Of a stretch of DNA of 13,637 nucleotides, positions 1 to 6,761 are shown in pieces (the stretch's first letter is position 1; each line of letters opens with the position of its first letter). Under the pieces are notes generated by a model. That model did not search any database. It saw only the letters and a list, made by a program, of their open reading frames with translations, and was not told where the DNA came from. The stretch lies in NCBI GenBank assembly GCA_002699325.1, contig PABS01000131.1, positions 1 to 13,637 on the forward strand, in the 5' to 3' direction. Origin of the DNA: Ponticaulis sp. (GTDB lineage Bacteria > Pseudomonadota > Alphaproteobacteria > Caulobacterales > Hyphomonadaceae). Position numbers and translations under genes: made by a program.

Positions 1-299
1 CAATAAAAGACATTTTCGCATCTCCCAGCGATCTTCGCAGCCACCTTTAGAGATTCGGCTGCGAAAAGGAAACCACTCACGCCAAATGCGCGCTCACAAC
101 TGCTTTAGACTGGCTTTCTGAACAGGTGATTTATCTGAGGTTCATGCCGGATCGTGTCTGATGACGTCACACTTCAAGCCGGCCGGCAACGCTCCTTCGC
201 GTCCTCACACACTCCCGCCGGTCGGCTCTTTTTCAGTAACGCTTCTGGATATCGCGCCCTCTTTCCGGTAGGTGAGCCGCTCGAATACAGGACGACACC
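1..299. other. Non-coding leader upstream of ttcA, with two competing hairpins
   Basis: No convincing gene is visible in these 299 bases; the only open frame crossing them has no protein-like composition and runs into ttcA in another frame. Positions 34-42 (TTCGCAGCC) pair perfectly with 57-65 (GGCTGCGAA) around a 14-nt loop. The same right arm can pair instead with 13-20 (TTTTCGCA against TGCGAAAA at 60-67), so two stems are mutually exclusive. No U-tract follows, so I do not call a terminator. A 10-bp perfect palindrome, GCCGGCCGGC, lies near 179-188. The promoter of ttcA presumably sits here, but I cannot place it. Confidence 0.45.
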
Positions 300-1220
300 T
301 TGGATATGCTCGACACTTCTATGCCAGACACCTCCCGGCCGACGCGCGCAGTCTATGGCGCGGTGAGCGAGCTTGATGTCGAGAAAAGTTTTCGTGCAGC
401 CTTTGCTGGTGCGCCCGATAGCGTGACCTTCAAGAAAGTGCGCAAGCGGCTGGTGCGACAGGCGCTGGAAACCATCCAGACCTACGGCCTTGATACGTCT
501 GCCTCGCGGGACAAACCGGCACGCTGGCTGGTCTGCCTGTCAGGCGGCAAGGACAGCTATGCCCTGCTATCCGTCCTGCTGGAGCTGAAATATCTGGGTG
601 CAATCCAGGCCGAGCTCCTCGCCTGCAATCTCGATCAGGTCCAGCCAGGGTTTCCCAAAGACATTCTGCCAGACTATCTCGACGGCCTTCAAATGCCCTA
701 CCGCATCGAGACGGAAGACACCTATTCCATCGTCACGGATAAGCTGCCCGAAACCAAGACCTATTGCGCGCTGTGCTCACGCCTGCGCCGGGGTATTCTT
801 TACCGGATTGCCCGCGAAGAGAAATGCGATGCGATTGTCCTGGGTCACCATCTGGACGATGCGCTTGAAACCTTTTTCATGAACCTGTTCCACGGTGGGC
901 GCCTCGCCGCCATGCCGCCCAAACTCCTCAATGATGAGGGCGATGTCATGGTGCTGCGCCCCTTCATCCGCTCTGAAGAAGCAGACATTGAAAAGTTTGC
1001 AGCGGGTATGGGCTATCCTATCATCCCCTGCACGCTGTGCGGATCACAGGACGGACTTCAGCGTATGTTGATGAAGCAGATGCTGACCGACTGGGAGCAG
1101 AAAAATCCAGGCCGGAAGGCGAAAATGGCACATGCACTCTCAACCGTGCGGCCATCACACCTGCACGATCCGGGCATTTTCATGTTTAACGACCTCTTTC
1201 CGGGTTCAGAAAAAACCTGA
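300..1220 (+). CDS. ttcA: tRNA 2-thiocytidine(32) synthetase TtcA
   Basis: TtcA is a cytoplasmic ATP-dependent, iron-sulfur-dependent enzyme that thiolates cytidine 32 in the anticodon loop of certain tRNAs. The 306-residue product is close to the usual family length of about 310. Visible hallmarks are the PP-loop SGGKDS (81-86), the C156-x2-C159 pair (CALC), the [15 protein letters not shown] segment (182-196), and a second cysteine pair in PCTLCGSQ (C244, C247). Cysteines in these regions bind the Fe-S cluster in characterised TtcA. The start is TTG at 300: AGGA at 289-292 is 7 nt upstream, whereas the in-frame ATG at 306 is 13 nt away. The stop is followed by a 48-nt gap to the next gene on the same strand. 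Identification is firm; only the start is slightly uncertain. Confidence 0.95.
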   Translation: MDMLDTSMPDTSRPTRAVYGAVSELDVEKSFRAAFAGAPDSVTFKKVRKRLVRQALETIQTYGLDTSASRDKPARWLVCLSGGKDSYALLSVLLELKYLGAIQAELLACNLDQVQPGFPKDILPDYLDGLQMPYRIETEDTYSIVTDKLPETKTYCALCSRLRRGILYRIAREEKCDAIVLGHHLDDALETFFMNLFHGGRLAAMPPKLLNDEGDVMVLRPFIRSEEADIEKFAAGMGYPIIPCTLCGSQDGLQRMLMKQMLTDWEQKNPGRKAKMAHALSTVRPSHLHDPGIFMFNDLFPGSEKT

Positions 1221-1235
1221 CGAGAGTTTTCGCCA

Positions 1236-1262
1236 AGACCTTAACGCTGAGCTGTTAGGTCT
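1236..1262 (+). other. Hairpin between ttcA and the exported-protein gene
   Basis: AGACCTTAAC (1236-1245) pairs with GTTAGGTCT (1254-1262) with one bulged T and an 8-nt loop. No U-run follows, and the next ATG begins 6 nt downstream at 1269. The stem therefore occupies the place where a Shine-Dalgarno sequence would be expected, and none is obvious there. It could affect start-site access or mark the 3' end of ttcA mRNA; I cannot tell which. Confidence 0.35.
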
Positions 1263-1268
1263 GAGCGC

Positions 1269-1715
1269 ATGAAACTGAAACTCTCTCATCTCGTCCTCGC
1301 GACTCTCATGCTCGCACCCTCTGTCGTTCTGGAGAGCCATGCGGCTGGCGGCAACAGCGCCGAGCCGGTGGACAAGGCGGCAGCCCGGATCACGGGCTCA
1401 GAGCATTATCTTGCCGTGACAGGGCTTCATGCGCCGATTGCAAGCAGCCGAGGCTTCGACTCCATGATGGCCGTGGATGCAGGACTGGAGATCGAAGACG
1501 CCAAAGCTCGCGCCAGCATAAGCCATCAAATGCCAAAAGTGCGCGATGCCCTTCGCCGGGGCGTGCACACATTCATTGCCATGAGTTATGAGCCGGGCAC
1601 GGTTCCGGATCTCAACATTCTGGGTGTACGTCTGCAGCGGGCAGCCGACGAGGTATTCGGCAAAGACGTCGCAAAGGTCACAATCGCCGCCGCGCTGGTT
1701 CACAAATATAACTGA
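1269..1715 (+). CDS. Small exported protein, FliL-like C-terminal region (function unknown)
   Basis: This is a 148-residue protein with a typical Sec signal peptide: basic MKLK, hydrophobic residues about 5-20, and a likely cleavage after SHA at residue 25, giving a mature periplasmic or surface-anchored protein of about 123 residues. The C-terminal half has the layout of FliL-type domains: a strand (FDSMMAVDAGLEIEDAKA), then MPKVRDALRRGV, then a long helix (LQRAADEVFG), then a final strand (VAKVTIAAALVHKYN). FliL itself is a flagellar stator-associated inner-membrane protein with an uncleaved N-terminal helix. This protein has no such membrane anchor and no flagellar neighbours, so a motility role is not supported. 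It lies 48 nt after ttcA and converges on the carbonic anhydrase gene 9 nt away. The fold assignment is by eye and tentative. Confidence 0.6.
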   Translation: MKLKLSHLVLATLMLAPSVVLESHAAGGNSAEPVDKAAARITGSEHYLAVTGLHAPIASSRGFDSMMAVDAGLEIEDAKARASISHQMPKVRDALRRGVHTFIAMSYEPGTVPDLNILGVRLQRAADEVFGKDVAKVTIAAALVHKYN

Positions 1716-1729
1716 CCCGACCGGTCAGT
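1711..1729. terminator. Hairpin shared by two convergent gene ends (possible bidirectional terminator)
   Basis: ACTGACC (1711-1717) and GGTCAGT (1723-1729) form a perfect 7-bp stem with a 5-nt loop. The left arm contains the TGA stop of the plus-strand gene (1713-1715) and the right arm contains the TGA stop of the minus-strand gene (1725-1727). Neither side has a U-tract, so intrinsic termination would be weak. It may instead protect 3' ends or reduce collisions between the two transcripts. Confidence 0.4.
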
Positions 1730-2393
1730 GTGAACAGGAGTTCTCTGCGGCAAGCTGTGCCGCCAGCTCAGCATAACGTTCATCGACAGGCTCGAACCGG
1801 CCATCGGTTTCGTCCCAGGCGGTCACGCGTCCCGTCTGGATGTCATATACCCAGCCGTGAAGGGTTAGTGAGCCCTGAGCCATTTTCCGCATGACGCTTG
1901 GGTGGGTACGCAGATGCTGAAGCTGCAGCTTCACATTCTCTTCCAGAAGAAGCCGCATCTGATCGTCATCGGATTTATCGCCAGCAATTTCACTGACAAC
2001 GTCCATCGCGCCCTGAGAATAGCCCAGCCATTCTTTCACGTGCGGCAAATGTTTCACACTGTCGGGATTCATAATCCCTTTCATGGCGCCGCATTCTGTG
2101 TGCCCACATACCACAATATGCGGGACATCCAGAACGCGCATGGCAAATTCCAGCGTCGCCGTCATGGCACCCGTCTGACTGGTATGAGGTGGCACAATAT
2201 TGCCCGCATTGCGGAGAATGAAGAGTTCGCCAGGGTCTGTCTGCGTGATCATCGCCGTCTCAACGCGGGCGTCGGAACAGGCGATAAAAACGGCTTCGGG
2301 TGACTGCCCCTTTGCCAGGCGCTCGAACAGCTCCTGCTTGCTCGGATACACCTCATTCTGGAATTTGATGACGCCTTTCAGAAATCCGGTCAC
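1725..2393 (-). CDS. Beta-class carbonic anhydrase
   Basis: This enzyme interconverts CO2 and bicarbonate, supplying bicarbonate for carboxylases; the neighbouring methylsuccinyl-CoA dehydrogenase belongs to a pathway with carboxylating steps, though no direct link is shown. The 222-residue length is normal for bacterial beta-CAs. The zinc site is intact: C39-S-D41-A-R43 and H98-x2-C101 (GHTECGAMKG), giving ligands Cys39, His98 and Cys101 with the Asp41-Arg43 dyad. There is no signal peptide, so it should be cytoplasmic. The start is GTG at 2393, with GAGGAG about 8 nt upstream. It is the last gene of a five-gene same-strand block, 84 nt after the SDR gene, and that gap contains a promoter candidate, so it may be transcribed separately. 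Confidence 0.96.
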   Translation of the reverse strand: MTGFLKGVIKFQNEVYPSKQELFERLAKGQSPEAVFIACSDARVETAMITQTDPGELFILRNAGNIVPPHTSQTGAMTATLEFAMRVLDVPHIVVCGHTECGAMKGIMNPDSVKHLPHVKEWLGYSQGAMDVVSEIAGDKSDDDQMRLLLEENVKLQLQHLRTHPSVMRKMAQGSLTLHGWVYDIQTGRVTAWDETDGRFEPVDERYAELAAQLAAENSCSH

Positions 2394-2423
2394 GTTTGGT
2401 GCTCCTCAGCTAGTCCCGGACAA

Positions 2424-2451
2424 AACATAGACGCAACGCGCATTCCGTCCA
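2424..2451 (-). promoter_or_regulatory. Candidate housekeeping promoter of the carbonic anhydrase gene
   Basis: On the minus strand, TGGACGG (2451-2445) matches six of seven positions of the Caulobacter-type -35 (TTGACGS). After a 13-nt spacer comes TCTATGTT (2431-2424), a partial match to the -10 (GCTANAWC, about 5 of 8). The spacing is in the usual 10-14 nt range, and the predicted start point would lie just upstream of the Shine-Dalgarno of the GTG-initiated gene. This is recognition by eye only. Confidence 0.35.
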
Positions 2452-2477
2452 CCCGAAAACCGCATGGTGTAATCCGC

Positions 2478-3254
2478 TTACATCGCGGAAATACCGCCAT
2501 CGACTTTCAGTTCGGCTCCGGTGACGAATTTGGATTCGTCTGAAGCGAGGTAAAGCACAGCATAGGCCACATCATCCGGTTCTCCGACCTTGCCGAGCGG
2601 CACCTGTCGGGCAAGCTTGGCCAGCGCCTCTTCGGCACCGAACATTTCCTTTGTCCGGTCCAGGATTGGCGTGTCGATAAAGGTGGGGTGAACGGAATTG
2701 CACCGGATGCCGTTTTTTTGCTTCGCACAGTGAAGAGCCACAGATTTGGAAATCATCCAGGCACCAGCTTTCGCCGTGTTATACGCCACATAGTTTCCGC
2801 TTGCGATCAGCCCGGCGATTGACGAGATGTTGACGATCGAACCAGGGGCGTGATCCTTCATGGCAGGGATGGCGTATTTGCAGCCAAGGAAGATGGAATC
2901 GACATCGACATCCATCACCTTTTTGAAGGTCGCGAGCGGCAGGTCTTCCACTGTTCCGCCTGCCCCAATGCCAGCATTATTCACCAGCACATTGAGACCG
3001 CCCATCTCTTCAACAGCAGCGGTCACAACATCCTGCCATCGTTCTTCGTCGGTCACATCATGCTGCATCGACCAGGCTGTGCCTGGAATTATCTTGTTGA
3101 TGAGTTCGGCAGTTTCGCCAGCACCATCTCCATTCAGGTCGGTCACCATCAGCTTGGCGCCTTCTTTGGCCAGCATCATGGCAATTGCCCGGCCAAGCCC
3201 CTGCGCCGCCCCTGTTACCAGAGCCATCTTACCGTCTACTCGTCCCATCATCAC
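2478..3254 (-). CDS. Short-chain dehydrogenase/reductase (SDR), probably NAD-dependent
   Basis: A classical SDR of 258 residues. Seen directly: the nucleotide-binding TGAAQGLG (14-21), the acidic residue D39 at the end of the second strand (VTDLN), which normally favours NAD(H) over NADP(H), NNAG (92-95), catalytic S145 in NISSIAG, and Y158-N-T-A-K162. The C-terminus VTGAELKVDGGISAM is typical of the 3-oxoacyl-ACP-reductase-like/glucose-dehydrogenase-like branch. The usual catalytic-tetrad Asn (VNL before the fourth helix) reads VDV here (D117). Substrate cannot be predicted. The track start GTG at 3254 is followed by two ATGs (3251, 3248); GGGAGA at 3260-3255 favours ATG 3248 or 3251, giving MGRVDGK or MMGRVDGK. 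It lies 68 nt downstream of the pterin dehydratase gene. Confidence 0.94.
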   Translation of the reverse strand: MMMGRVDGKMALVTGAAQGLGRAIAMMLAKEGAKLMVTDLNGDGAGETAELINKIIPGTAWSMQHDVTDEERWQDVVTAAVEEMGGLNVLVNNAGIGAGGTVEDLPLATFKKVMDVDVDSIFLGCKYAIPAMKDHAPGSIVNISSIAGLIASGNYVAYNTAKAGAWMISKSVALHCAKQKNGIRCNSVHPTFIDTPILDRTKEMFGAEEALAKLARQVPLGKVGEPDDVAYAVLYLASDESKFVTGAELKVDGGISAM

Positions 3255-3322
3255 TCTCCCTGATACGTCTGGGCGGACACTAATGGGAGGGACGAGATTG
3301 GCAATGGAAAACCGGAGTGAGC

Positions 3323-3601
3323 CTAGCCGGAAATCTCGTCCATAAAACCTGCCAGTTCAGCGTCCTTATCGGTGACATCGCCAGCATCATGAGTGGTCAG
3401 CGTGACGTCCACTTTATTGTAGACATTGAACCATTCAGGGTGATGATCCAGTTTGTCGGCTTTTAGAGCACAACGGCTCATAAAGCCAAAAGCAGCGTTG
3501 AAATCATCGAATTTGAACGTCTTTTCGATCGCTTTGCCGCCATCAGCAACAGACCAGCCTTTGAGTTCAGAGCAAGCTTTTTCGGCGCCAATAACACTCA
3601 T
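3323..3601 (-). CDS. phhB: Pterin-4a-carbinolamine dehydratase (PCD/DCoH family)
   Basis: This enzyme dehydrates 4a-hydroxytetrahydrobiopterin to the quinonoid dihydropterin, recycling the cofactor of aromatic amino-acid hydroxylases. The 92-residue product has the full family signature: H53-H54-P55-E56-W57 in [12 protein letters not shown], then V-D-V-T-L-T-T-H71-D72, with the usual aromatic and acidic spacing. Family proteins are normally 90-115 residues. ATG at 3601 is preceded by AGGAG 7 nt upstream, and that sequence overlaps the stop codon of the upstream lipoprotein gene, so the two are likely co-translated. No phenylalanine hydroxylase (phhA) is in the window. Proteins of this family also occur without a hydroxylase partner, with roles in molybdopterin-type chemistry or transcription cofactor dimerisation, so the physiological substrate is open. 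Confidence 0.95.
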   Translation of the reverse strand: MSVIGAEKACSELKGWSVADGGKAIEKTFKFDDFNAAFGFMSRCALKADKLDHHPEWFNVYNKVDVTLTTHDAGDVTDKDAELAGFMDEISG

Positions 3602-3610
3602 AAAAATCTC

Positions 3611-4216
3611 CTAATTATCCTGCAGCAGATAGACCCAGGCGCCATCCTGGCGGATAGCGAGGCGAAAGCCCGGATAGGTCTCTCCATTGCGCAGCCGCTC
3701 AATTCCGGCCTCTCCTAAAAGCTCCTGAAGGCGAGCCCGTTCCGAAAAAGACAGTCGGGAGAAATCCAGTTCTTCTGGCTGCCGCGCAGCGAAGGCTGGC
3801 CAGATGTAATATTTCTCTGCGCCAAAATCCTTCACCCCATAAGGCTCATTGAGAATTTCCCTCGTCGCAGCAATCGGGTCGATCCCGGCACGTTTGAGAA
3901 TGTACCAGTGATCGTAATGGCGCAGACCGCCATAATTGGACCGGAACCCTTCAAACTCATCAGCGAGGTTTACAAGCCGGCGAATTGAGTCCCGCTCCAG
4001 AACCTCCAGAATTTCGTCCCGCTTTGCGGCAACAGGCTCAGGCAGCGCTTCGATATTGTCAGATTCTTCAGTGGGAACCGCAACCGGCTCGCTTGCCTCG
4101 GGTGTTGGTGTGGCAGGCTTTTGTGTATCGATCTTGTCAGACAGATCACAGGCCGACACGCTTCCCAATGCGAGAAGGCTGAACACAAAAAGGACGGTCT
4201 TCTGAATCACTACCAT
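3611..4216 (-). CDS. Predicted lipoprotein of unknown function
   Basis: This is a 201-residue protein with an N-terminal hydrophobic stretch (about 7-19) ending in a lipobox-like V20-S-A-C23, so Cys23 would be lipidated after signal peptidase II cleavage. A Pro/Glu/Thr-rich low-complexity linker (about 31-60) follows, then a folded-looking domain rich in aromatic residues (HYDHWYILKRAGIDP, KYYIWPAF) and ending in GAWVYLLQDN. I do not recognise a named domain; it resembles lineage-restricted envelope proteins. ATG 4216-4214 overlaps the TGA (4218-4216) of the upstream HAD gene by one nucleotide (TGATG), a strong sign of translational coupling. The next gene, phhB, begins 9 nt after its stop. 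Residue +2 after the Cys is Asp, which in enterobacteria favours inner-membrane retention; that rule may not apply here. Confidence 0.75.
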   Translation of the reverse strand: MVVIQKTVLFVFSLLALGSVSACDLSDKIDTQKPATPTPEASEPVAVPTEESDNIEALPEPVAAKRDEILEVLERDSIRRLVNLADEFEGFRSNYGGLRHYDHWYILKRAGIDPIAATREILNEPYGVKDFGAEKYYIWPAFAARQPEELDFSRLSFSERARLQELLGEAGIERLRNGETYPGFRLAIRQDGAWVYLLQDN

Positions 4217-4866
4217 CAGAACTCCGGGCCGGTTGCCTCCGAAAGGTCGCTGAGCAGTTGGGCCTCGTTCAGCACCTTGATGGTGGTCATGCCCATCGCC
4301 CGCGCCGGTTTCAGATTGATCCCGAGGTCATCGAGATACACACAGGCATCAGGCGCTACGTTCAGCGCGTCACACATCAACTGATATATTTTCGGATCCG
4401 GTTTTCTCAAGCCGACCTTCGAGCTTTCGATCACATGGTCGAAGCTGGAAAAAATCTCTTCAACGAGGCGGGCCTTCTCTGAGTCGCTGGTCATGCTGGC
4501 GCCCTTACCAACAGGCGCGTTATTTGTGATGCAACCGACCTTGAAGTGCGATTTGCAGGCCTTGAGCGCCTCAACAACCTTCGGCCGTATCTGACCGGAC
4601 AGCAGAGCCAGAATATCCTTGCCCGGCACGCGATGGCCTTCGCGCTCAGCCTCAGCGGCGAATAGTTCATCGAACTCATCGGCACTGATCTCAGAGCGCT
4701 CCAGCCGCGCCCAGGCATTTGTATCAGGGTCGATTGAATTGATCCGGCGGATCAGGTCTTCCGGCAAACCACGCTCACGCTCATAGCTTTTGAAAGCCTC
4801 AAAAGGCGAAGTCGAGAACACGCCGCCGAAGTCCCATATGACAGCGTGAATATTCGAATTGACCAT
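4216..4866 (-). CDS. HAD-superfamily hydrolase (subfamily IA type)
   Basis: A 216-residue cytoplasmic HAD protein with motif I WDFGGVFS (nucleophile D12), motif II C-I-T114-N115-N116, motif III K155 in GLRKPDPKIY, and motif IV YLDD (D179, D180), in the correct order with a helical cap between motifs I and II. The residue two after the nucleophile, normally the Asp acid/base of HAD phosphatases, is Gly14. This DxGGV pattern is seen in the epoxide-hydrolase-N-terminal/ACAD10-like branch, so ordinary phosphatase activity is uncertain. It is the first gene of the minus-strand block; its stop overlaps the lipoprotein start. ATG 4866 has GGAGAC in the upstream leader on the minus strand. The substrate is unknown. 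Confidence 0.92.
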   Translation of the reverse strand: MVNSNIHAVIWDFGGVFSTSPFEAFKSYERERGLPEDLIRRINSIDPDTNAWARLERSEISADEFDELFAAEAEREGHRVPGKDILALLSGQIRPKVVEALKACKSHFKVGCITNNAPVGKGASMTSDSEKARLVEEIFSSFDHVIESSKVGLRKPDPKIYQLMCDALNVAPDACVYLDDLGINLKPARAMGMTTIKVLNEAQLLSDLSEATGPEF

Positions 4867-4891
4867 GAAGAGCGTCTCCGTGCGCTGGCTG

Positions 4892-4914
4892 TGTTTATTC
4901 TCATCTGTTTATTC
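4892..4914. repeat. Two 9-bp direct repeats in the HAD-gene leader
   Basis: TGTTTATTC occurs at 4892-4900 and again at 4906-4914, offset by 14 bp, 26-48 nt upstream of the HAD start codon. Read on the minus strand, each copy gives GAATAAACA, an AT-rich -10-like element in otherwise GC-rich DNA. They could be tandem -10 elements or a pair of protein-binding half-sites; chance is also possible. Confidence 0.35.
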
Positions 4915-4940
4915 GACAGGGGTGAGACCAAAACAAGGTA

Positions 4941-4976
4941 ATTCCGTCAGGGCCGGCCTCCGGTCGGACGGAAATT
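4941..4976. other. Long imperfect hairpin upstream of the HAD-led gene block
   Basis: TTCCGTC (4942-4948) pairs with GACGGAA (4967-4973), and inside it GGCCGG (4951-4956) pairs with CCGGTC (4960-4965, one G-U) around a CCT loop. The two stems are separated by a 2-nt/1-nt internal loop. No U-tract lies on the plus side; on the minus side the sequence continues TTACCTTGTTTTGG. It lies between the symporter terminator and the HAD gene, and could be a leader structure or a DNA-binding site. Confidence 0.35.
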
Positions 4977-5065
4977 CACCGCAATCGTCACCACCTGATC
5001 GGCAACGAAAACACTAACCTTTTCTTAACGGCCACCAAGAATGGGCGTTCCCATTCAAGCCGAAC

Positions 5066-5103
5066 AAAACAGCCCCGCATGACGAAACATGCGGGGCTGT
5101 TTT
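5066..5103 (-). terminator. Strong intrinsic terminator of the symporter gene, symmetrical
   Basis: AAAACAGCCCCGCATG (5066-5081) and CATGCGGGGCTGTTTT (5088-5103) form a perfect 16-bp inverted repeat around ACGAAA. The GC-rich 12-bp core ends in four Us on either strand. It begins 18 nt beyond the stop codon of the minus-strand symporter gene, the expected place for its terminator. Because the A and T runs are symmetrical it could also stop plus-strand transcripts before they enter the antisense of the symporter gene. Confidence 0.87.
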
Positions 5104-5121
5104 CATTTCGTCCCTTTAACC

Positions 5122-6573
5122 TTACGCGTCCGGTGTATCGCTTCGGTCGAAGTATTTCTTCGTCATGGTCGCGATAAGCGGCGAGAGAACCAAAAGCGCA
5201 ATCAGGTTCGGCGCGGCCATCAGGCCGGTTAATGTGTCGGCCACAAGCCAGAAGAGACTGACAATATCTGTAATCGACTCATTGCGCTCCAGCATCAGGA
5301 TCACCGCACCGCCAAACACAACTACGATCCATGAGATCTTGAATGGCAGAATGGATTTTTCGCCGAACAGAAATTCCGCGCAGCGTTCGCCGTAATAACT
5401 CCAGCCGAGAATGGTCGTAAAACCAAATACGACCAGGCCAATGGCAACGATGTGATTGCCAATACCCGGAAGCGCTTCTTCAAAAGCGGCCACCGTCAGC
5501 GGAGAGCTGGTTTCACACCCCTCAGGCAGAAGAATAAGCGACTCCCGCACAAACGGCTCACAGGCCTGTGGAATGATATTAGCCGTAAGGATAACCAGAG
5601 CCGTGATCGTACAAACAACAATCGTATCAATAAAGGTCCCCAGCATGGCGACGATACCCTGGTTCACAGGGTCATTGTTGCGCGCAGCAGCGTGCGCGAT
5701 GGGTGCGGAGCCCTGACCAGCCTCGTTTGAGAAGATGCCGCGCGCGACACCTTTCTGCATGGCCAGAAGGATCAATCCAACAGACACACCGGTCACGCCC
5801 TGTTTGAAACCAAAGGCTTGCCCGAAGATCTGAGAAAAGGCGTTTGGAACGCCTTCAATATTGATCGCAACGCAGATAAGCCCGGCCGCAAGATAAGCGA
5901 TCGCCATGGCCGGAACCAGTTTTTCAGCAACTGCCGCGATCCGGGTTATACCGCCCAGAATCACAGCACCTGCTCCAGCCGCCAGCGCGAGGCCGGTGAT
6001 CCAGGGCGCGATGCCATAATTAGAGCGAACTGCGTCTGCGATGGCATTCGCCTGAATACTGGCGCCCGTTCCCCAACTCGCCAGAATTGCGAAACCGGCG
6101 AAGACAAAGCCGAGCCAGGCCCATTTAGGCCCCATGCCATTCTTGATGTAATACATTGGGCCACCAACGTGGCGCCCAGCACCGTCCACTTCACGGAACT
6201 GAACCGCCAGAACAGCTTCGGCATATTTCGAAGCCATGCCGACCAGAGCTGTCATCCACATCCAGAACACAGCTCCTGGACCACCAATTGCGATGGCGAC
6301 CGCAACGCCTGCAATGTTGCCGGTACCGATGGTTGAGGAAAGCGCGGTCATCAAGGCGCCAAATGGTGTCACGTCGCCTTCGTCTTTATCGTGAGATTTA
6401 TTGAAAAGCTGACCAATCGCATAAGGAATCTTGCGAATCGGCATGAAGCCGAGCCGGATGGTCAGAAATAGTCCTGTCCCCAAAAGTAGTAGCAAAACAG
6501 GTGGGTAAGGGATGTTGTCTGCCCCCCACACCAGTCCATTGGTAAAACTGATAAATTCCTTGAACGCTTCCAT
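5122..6573 (-). CDS. Alanine/glycine:cation symporter (AGCS family)
   Basis: This is an inner-membrane Na+- or H+-coupled importer of alanine/glycine-type amino acids. The 483-residue length and about ten to eleven hydrophobic segments match the AGCS (AlsT/DagA/AgcS) family. Diagnostic sequence includes the conserved FGALMTALSSTIGTGNIAGV (71-90) and the family signature GGPGAVFWMWMTALVGMASK (97-116), followed later by IFSNEAGQGSAPIAHA and VCTITALVIL. The start is ATG 6573, with a purine-rich GGGGAAAGGG region about 8 nt upstream. It stands alone on the minus strand, with a strong terminator after it and a receiver-domain gene 188 nt upstream on the same strand. The exact substrate and coupling ion cannot be read from sequence. 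Confidence 0.95.
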   Translation of the reverse strand: MEAFKEFISFTNGLVWGADNIPYPPVLLLLLGTGLFLTIRLGFMPIRKIPYAIGQLFNKSHDKDEGDVTPFGALMTALSSTIGTGNIAGVAVAIAIGGPGAVFWMWMTALVGMASKYAEAVLAVQFREVDGAGRHVGGPMYYIKNGMGPKWAWLGFVFAGFAILASWGTGASIQANAIADAVRSNYGIAPWITGLALAAGAGAVILGGITRIAAVAEKLVPAMAIAYLAAGLICVAINIEGVPNAFSQIFGQAFGFKQGVTGVSVGLILLAMQKGVARGIFSNEAGQGSAPIAHAAARNNDPVNQGIVAMLGTFIDTIVVCTITALVILTANIIPQACEPFVRESLILLPEGCETSSPLTVAAFEEALPGIGNHIVAIGLVVFGFTTILGWSYYGERCAEFLFGEKSILPFKISWIVVVFGGAVILMLERNESITDIVSLFWLVADTLTGLMAAPNLIALLVLSPLIATMTKKYFDRSDTPDA

Positions 6574-6675
6574 TGAGCGGCCCTTTCCCCGTCATGGTGC
6601 GTCGGCGTTTATAAGCCCGCACCCGAATAAGCTGGGGTGCAGCCTAAGCTGAGAAATCGATCTGTCCAGCAGGAA

Positions 6676-6729
6676 GCGAGCGGCCAGGTTTTCAGCTGCG
6701 CTTTGCGCAATGACCATGCGAGCGGCCAG
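6676..6729. repeat. 12-bp direct repeat flanking a small hairpin, between receiver and symporter genes
   Basis: GCGAGCGGCCAG occurs at 6676-6687 and 6718-6729 (42-bp period). Between the copies TGCGC-TTT-GCGCA (6697-6709) can form a 5-bp stem. The arrangement lies just past the stop of the receiver gene, in the upstream region of the symporter gene. It may be a degraded intergenic repeat or a regulatory site; there is no evidence for a specific binding protein. Confidence 0.4.
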
Positions 6730-6761
6730 AGTTCTGCCAGAGTTTCAGTCGTCTGGGGCGA

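Noticed and set aside
154..366. 70-codon plus-strand open frame overlapping the ttcA start
   Set aside because: No Shine-Dalgarno, a composition unlike a folded protein, and it overlaps ttcA in another frame.
1398..1703. 101-codon minus-strand frame antisense to the exported-protein gene
   Set aside because: It mirrors a gene with a clear signal peptide and mature domain; no motif or ribosome site of its own.
1902..2303. 133-codon plus-strand frame antisense to carbonic anhydrase
   Set aside because: Shadow of a gene with an intact zinc site; His/Asn/Arg-rich composition is a translation artefact.
2860..3345. 161-codon plus-strand frame antisense to the SDR gene
   Set aside because: Ser/Pro/Thr-rich shadow frame; the SDR motifs on the other strand are complete.
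5818..6336. 172-codon plus-strand frame antisense to the symporter
   Set aside because: Opposite strand has an unambiguous AGCS transporter; this frame has no family signal.
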